DNA from: an uncultured Hyphomicrobiales bacterium
Lineage (GTDB): Bacteria > Pseudomonadota > Alphaproteobacteria > Rhizobiales > Beijerinckiaceae
Assembly: GCA_903824185.1 (NCBI GenBank)
Contig: CAIJVU010000035.1
Location: forward strand, 1-39,705
Length of the DNA stretch: 39,705 bases
Direction of reading: 5' to 3'
The notes under the pieces were generated by a model. That model saw only the letters and a program-made list of their open reading frames with translations, ran no database searches and had not been told where the DNA came from. Shown here piece after piece: positions 36,348-39,705 of this stretch (position 1 is the first letter of the stretch; the number at the start of each line of letters is the position of its first letter). A program made the translations under genes and the position numbers.

Positions 36348-37523
36348 GTGTCATTATCAACCTTGCGTCCGGAAGCTTTGAATGCCCCGTCGAGCGGGAT
36401 TGTCGAGGTTTTCGATTATGGCCGCAATCGTCCGGGTCTGATCCCGCTTTGGGTGGGTGAGGGTGATTTGCCGACACCCGGCTTTATTTCGGAGGCGGCC
36501 ACACGGTCTTTGGCAGCGGGTGAAACTTTCTACACCTATCAAAGCGGTTTGCCGGAGTTGAGGCAGTCCATTGCCCGTTATATCAACGGTCTTTATGGCA
36601 CTGATCTGTCCATGGATCGTTTCCATGTGACGATTGGCGGAATGCATGCGTTGCAAATGGCCTTGCGCATGGTGGCCGGGACAGGCGACGAGATTTTGAT
36701 TCCTACCCCTGCTTGGCCGAATTTTTATGGCGCTGCGGTTGTCTCGGGGGCCCGACCGGTCGATGTGCCGATGACGTTGCAGCCGCGCGGCAATGACCAT
36801 GTCTGGGCGCTGGATATTGCGCGGATGAAAGCAGCGATTACATCCCACACCAAGGCCATTATTATCAATTCACCCTCCAATCCGACGGGTTGGACGGCCA
36901 CGCGCACTGAATTGGAACAGGTTTTGACACTGGCCCGCGAAAACAAGTTATGGATTATCGCGGACGAGATCTATGGGCGGTTTGTTTATGACGGGTCGCT
37001 GCGGGCTCCGTCTTTCCATGACATTATGGACGAGACCGATCAGATCATGTTTGTGCAGACCCTTTCCAAAAATTGGGCGATGACCGGTTGGCGGATCGGC
37101 TGGCTTGAATGTCCGGTTTGGATGGCCGAAACCGTTGAAAATCTTGTCCAATATTCGTCTTCCGGCGTGGCTGCTTTCATGCAGCGTGCCGCGATTGCAG
37201 CGCTTGATCAGGGCGAGGCGTTTATCGGTCATCAATTGGCACGCGCACGGGCCGGTCGCGATATTGTCACGCGGGGCTTGGGCCAGCTTGAGCATGTGCA
37301 TTTTGGCGCGGTGGACGGGGCCTTTTATCTGTTTTTCCGCGTCGATGGGGTCACCGATATGCGTCAATTGGCGCTTGATCTGGTGGATCAGGCCAATGTC
37401 GGTTTGGCGCCCGGAACCGCTTTCGGGACAGGCGCACAAGATTATATGCGCATGTGTTTTGCCCGCAAAGCAGAGGATCTTGAGGAGGCCACCCGCCGCA
37501 TTGTCAGCGTTCTGAAACGCTGA
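36348..37523 (+). CDS. PLP-dependent class I/II aminotransferase
   Basis: This 391-residue fold-type I aminotransferase has the GEGDLPTPGFISEAA entry, FYTYQSGLPELRQSIARY, the IINSPSNPTGWTAT block, and the aspartate motif LWIIADEIYGRFVYDG. The PLP lysine is in TLSKNWAMTGWRIGWLE. The C-terminal arginine in DYMRMCFARKAEDLEEATRR probably binds the substrate carboxylate. The substrate cannot be named; relatives act on aspartate, aromatic or branched amino acids. The start is GTG 36348 with GAGGAG upstream; no ATG in frame fits better. It is divergent from the hybrid kinase across 147 bases. Confidence 0.9.
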   Translation: MSLSTLRPEALNAPSSGIVEVFDYGRNRPGLIPLWVGEGDLPTPGFISEAATRSLAAGETFYTYQSGLPELRQSIARYINGLYGTDLSMDRFHVTIGGMHALQMALRMVAGTGDEILIPTPAWPNFYGAAVVSGARPVDVPMTLQPRGNDHVWALDIARMKAAITSHTKAIIINSPSNPTGWTATRTELEQVLTLARENKLWIIADEIYGRFVYDGSLRAPSFHDIMDETDQIMFVQTLSKNWAMTGWRIGWLECPVWMAETVENLVQYSSSGVAAFMQRAAIAALDQGEAFIGHQLARARAGRDIVTRGLGQLEHVHFGAVDGAFYLFFRVDGVTDMRQLALDLVDQANVGLAPGTAFGTGAQDYMRMCFARKAEDLEEATRRIVSVLKR

Positions 37524-37658
37524 AAGGGTTCGATCCGCATCTAAGACCATTTTATCAAGGGCATTCGGGTATTTTCTAACGCAATTGTCACGATTTTAGT
37601 TTAAAATAAAGCATCATTCATTCTACACTCTGTCTGGTGTTCAGGATGGGACAATGGC
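37524..37658. promoter_or_regulatory. Gap before the FixJ-like gene
   Basis: This 135-base AT-rich gap probably holds a promoter for the downstream regulator. A TTGTCA near 37586 followed 16 bases later by TAAAGC is a weak -35/-10 candidate. AGGATGG lies before ATG 37659. No terminator for the aminotransferase was recognised. Confidence 0.3.
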
Positions 37659-37937
37659 ATGGAAAATTCCGAAGATGATCCGCGCCAGAAAGACGGGCTG
37701 GTTCATGCACAGGAGACACCGGCCAAAGATGTCGGTGGTCTACAAAGCCTGAGCCCGCGTGAGCGCGAGGTTCTGGACGCCTTGATTGCTGGGGAAACCA
37801 GCAAGGAGATCGCGCGGCGCTTTACCCTCAGCCCGCGCACCGTTGAAGTGCATCGGGCCCATATTCTCAAAAAAATAGGCGCGCGCAACACGGCTGATCT
37901 GCTGCGGCGGGTCTTGCTGGATCAATTAAAATCATAA
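37659..37937 (+). CDS. Stand-alone FixJ/LuxR-type HTH regulator
   Basis: This 92-residue protein is almost entirely a LuxR/FixJ-type DNA-binding domain. LSPREREVLDALIAGETSKEIARRF is the start of the four-helix domain, LSPRTVEVHRAHILKKIGA is the recognition helix and its neighbour, and the end is NTADLLRRVLLDQ. SPRTVEVHRA is identical in style to FixJ. The preceding 28 residues are polar and contain no receiver or autoinducer domain. It could act alone, pair with another receiver, or be a domain left from a larger regulator. The ATG at 37659 has AGGATGG upstream. It lies between the aminotransferase and an AbrB-family gene. Confidence 0.85.
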   Translation: MENSEDDPRQKDGLVHAQETPAKDVGGLQSLSPREREVLDALIAGETSKEIARRFTLSPRTVEVHRAHILKKIGARNTADLLRRVLLDQLKS

Positions 37938-37971
37938 ATAAGCGCAAAGGTTTTTCTTTGTCGCACCACTG

Positions 37972-37985
37972 ATGATGTCCATCAT
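37972..37985. repeat. Near-perfect inverted repeat before AbrB-family gene
   Basis: ATGATG-TC-CATCAT forms a 14-base inverted repeat about 46 bases ahead of the AbrB-family start. It could be an operator for a dimeric regulator, but it may be chance. Confidence 0.25.
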
Positions 37986-38031
37986 TGCCGGCATGAGGCC
38001 TCGAAAAGAGTAATTGAGCCCGGGTATCGGC

Positions 38032-39108
38032 ATGACGGAAAAGGCTAGGATTTCGCCGACAGTCCAAAAAATTGCTGCGCAGCAATTGTCTGTCTTTGCC
38101 CTGTGTACGGCGTCTGGTGCCCTTGCTGCCACATTGAATATTCCGGCTGGCTGGCTGTGCGGCTCTTTGGCTATGTCGGCCTGGCTATCCTTTACCGGCC
38201 GCTCGGCTTTGATGCTGCCGGCCTTGCGCGATTTTGCGATGATTTTATCCGGCCTGTCGATCGGATTGAGTGTCACGCCGGAAACGGTCGCGCGTTTTGC
38301 CACCATTCCGCTTAGCCTGTCCATCATGATTGTGGCTGTGATCGCGATCACATCGATTTCGGCATTGATCTTGATGCGGTTTTTCGGATGGCGGCGGCTG
38401 GATGCCTGTTTGGCCTCCGCACCCGGCGCTCTCTCGACCATTTTGATCATTGCCAGCGAAAAAGAGGCTGAATTATCGAAAATTGTGGTGATCCAGCTGT
38501 TTCGTCTGTTCATGCTGATGGCTGTTTTGCCTTCGGTTGTCACAGCGGGTTTCGGACATGCGGCGGTGCCGGTTCATCATGATCAGGTCTGGCTGTCGCC
38601 GGAAGGATTGGCGCTGGTCTGTGGGGCGGGTCTCTTATTGGCGCTGGTATTTGTCAGGATCCAATTGCCCGCGCCGATCTTGTTGGGGGCCATGCTGGCG
38701 GCCGGACTGCTGAACGGCTCCGGATTTGTGGCAGGTCAGATGCCGTCTGTGCTTTCCAATCTGAGCTTTGCATTGGTGGGCTGGTTTATCGGAGAGCGGT
38801 TTCGCGGGGTCAAAGTCAGGGATATTCGTGGTTTGGTTGGCCCGATGTGCGCGTCATTTCTCGCAACCATTCTGGTTGCCTTGTTTTTTTCGGAACTGGT
38901 GGTCTGGATTTCCCATTTTCCGCAAGCGGAAGCGCTGGTGGCCTTTGCGCCAGGAGGGGTTGAGGCCATGTCCATTCTCGCGCTGGCATTGCAGCTCGAT
39001 TCCGTCTTTGTCGCCTCCCATCATATTGTACGCTTTGTTTTTATCGGCATTGCCTTGCCGCTCTTGATCCGTGTCCGACCCCAATGGTTTGGATTGAACG
39101 AGGCGTGA
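38032..39108 (+). CDS. AbrB family putative transporter
   Basis: This 358-residue membrane protein belongs to the AbrB (ammonia monooxygenase-like, TIGR03082) family, which is of unclear function and unrelated to the Bacillus AbrB regulator. About ten hydrophobic segments occur in two similar halves. Family motifs include LNIPAGWLCGSLAMSAWL, then DACLASAPGALSTILIIASE, and AFAPGGVEAMSILAL near the end. The two APG-containing motifs, one per half, are the best hallmark of the duplication. I chose ATG 38032; the frame opens at TTG 38014 and no strong ribosome-binding site decides it. It converges with the small lipoprotein gene. Confidence 0.85.
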   Translation: MTEKARISPTVQKIAAQQLSVFALCTASGALAATLNIPAGWLCGSLAMSAWLSFTGRSALMLPALRDFAMILSGLSIGLSVTPETVARFATIPLSLSIMIVAVIAITSISALILMRFFGWRRLDACLASAPGALSTILIIASEKEAELSKIVVIQLFRLFMLMAVLPSVVTAGFGHAAVPVHHDQVWLSPEGLALVCGAGLLLALVFVRIQLPAPILLGAMLAAGLLNGSGFVAGQMPSVLSNLSFALVGWFIGERFRGVKVRDIRGLVGPMCASFLATILVALFFSELVVWISHFPQAEALVAFAPGGVEAMSILALALQLDSVFVASHHIVRFVFIGIALPLLIRVRPQWFGLNEA

Positions 39109-39162
39109 TTGTGCAGCGCAACAAAACGATGTTGCAGATTTGATTTAGCCTGTTTTTTAAAA

Positions 39163-39540
39163 TCAGTGCTTCGCCGGAACCAGATCCCAGCCTTTGCTGC
39201 GCAGGCAGGCATTAAAAGATTGCTGCCGCTGGCTCGAATTGGCATCCGTCACGCCATAGCTGGGCGGGATATAATGGCCCGGAATATAATCGCAAGCAGT
39301 CCCATAATAGGTACGGTAACAGTTGCGGTATCCGCTGGTATAATAACCGCCACCTGTCTGGACCACGACGTTTTGTGCGGGATAGAGGCTCGCAACCTTT
39401 TGCTCACAAGAGGCGCTGTCTGTGGTGAGGTTGGCAGTCGGTCTTGTTTGGTTAACCCATTGATATTGCACGCATCCCGCAAAGAAAAGAGGCAAAGCCA
39501 CGACCAATCCCAATGATGTCAATTTTGAAAATTTCAGCAT
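39163..39540 (-). CDS. Small conserved lipoprotein of unknown function
   Basis: This 125-residue protein has a lipoprotein signal: MLKFSKLTSLGLVVALPLFF followed by AGC, with the acylated cysteine at residue 23. The mature part contains conserved-looking cysteines in SASCEQKV, RNCYRTYY, GTACDYIP and FNACLRSKGWDLV, and a tyrosine-rich middle. The final cysteine in a CxxxKGW-like ending occurs in many small envelope lipoproteins. I do not recognise a named family. The frame is consistent with a real gene because the signal peptide and even spacing of cysteines would not be expected by chance. The next 165 bases to the window edge hold no gene I can support. Confidence 0.75.
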   Translation of the reverse strand: MLKFSKLTSLGLVVALPLFFAGCVQYQWVNQTRPTANLTTDSASCEQKVASLYPAQNVVVQTGGGYYTSGYRNCYRTYYGTACDYIPGHYIPPSYGVTDANSSQRQQSFNACLRSKGWDLVPAKH

Positions 39541-39705
39541 CGGGGGTCTCCGTCATAAAACTCAGGGAAGGTGGTTTTGAAGCCCTATCATAAGCGCAGG
39601 ACGGGTTTCGGGTGAAGTTAATTTTTCTTGGGGCTGTCCCAGATAATCACCTTAGATAGCGTTTAACCCATTGTTTTAACGTTGTTAATTGGAGCGTTGG
39701 GTCAC
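39541..39705. promoter_or_regulatory. Right-edge intergenic DNA with TTAA cluster
   Basis: This stretch lies upstream of the lipoprotein gene and runs to the window edge. Three TTAA half-sites occur at 39663-39666, 39676-39679 and 39685-39688, two of them followed by C. Spacings (9 and 5 bases) do not fit the CtrA consensus of 7. Confidence 0.25.

Noticed and set aside
39109-39162. A GCAAC/GTTGC hairpin after the AbrB-family gene as an intrinsic terminator.
   Set aside because: The stem is only five base pairs and the T-run lies too far downstream.
39661-39690. A CtrA site at the right edge.
   Set aside because: TTAA half-sites are present but spaced 9 and 5 bases apart instead of 7.

Overview
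This window looks like a stretch of core chromosome from an alphaproteobacterium, most probably in or near the Rhodospirillales. The evidence is the order hemE-hemJ-rho-mnmE-mnmG-rsmG-parA-parB-holA-lptE-leuS, the pairing of metX with metW, the run chorismate mutase-hisC-tyrA, and several families typical of that class (DUF2125, a CrbS-like transporter/kinase hybrid). Base composition is moderate, roughly half GC by eye. I see no insertion sequences, phage genes, CRISPR arrays, tRNA or rRNA genes, and nothing that looks recently acquired.

Region 1 (1-7.9 kb, all + strand) resembles the origin-proximal block of alphaproteobacteria: the 3' end of hemE, then hemJ, rho, mnmE, mnmG, rsmG, parA and parB. 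Two perfect 16-bp parS palindromes flank mnmG, one in front of its start codon and one inside the rsmG coding sequence. The ParB protein and its binding sites are therefore encoded together, and in related bacteria oriC lies just beyond hemE, which would be left of this window.

Region 2 (7.9-12.1 kb, - strand) holds leuS-lptE-holA. Region 3 (12.2-16 kb) has a YggS-type PLP protein, a YkuD-type L,D-transpeptidase, a two-gene pair of a degenerate OmpR-type regulator and a degenerate cyclic-nucleotide-binding protein, and exonuclease III. Region 4 (15.6-22.2 kb, - strand) has tesB, glnK-amtB behind a good sigma-54 promoter and ending in a strong intrinsic terminator, then ftsK overlapping a LolA-family gene. 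A consensus CtrA box lies upstream of ftsK.

Region 5 (22.2-30.7 kb) has a UbiH-family hydroxylase, a ChaC-type cyclotransferase, a DUF2125 membrane protein, the aromatic amino acid run tyrA/hisC/chorismate mutase, and the divergent metX-metW pair followed by a UPF0114 membrane protein. Region 6 (30.7-39.7 kb) has lepA, a 1179-residue SSS-STAC-PAS-kinase-receiver hybrid, a PLP aminotransferase, a stand-alone FixJ-like DNA-binding domain, an AbrB-family membrane protein and a small lipoprotein.

No clearly novel multigene system stands out. The best leads are the parS arrangement, the CtrA box, the paired degenerate regulators, and the hybrid kinase lying near a receiver-less regulator. No intergenic stretch exceeds 300 bases; the two longest (18908-19175 and 21018-21284) are described as features.
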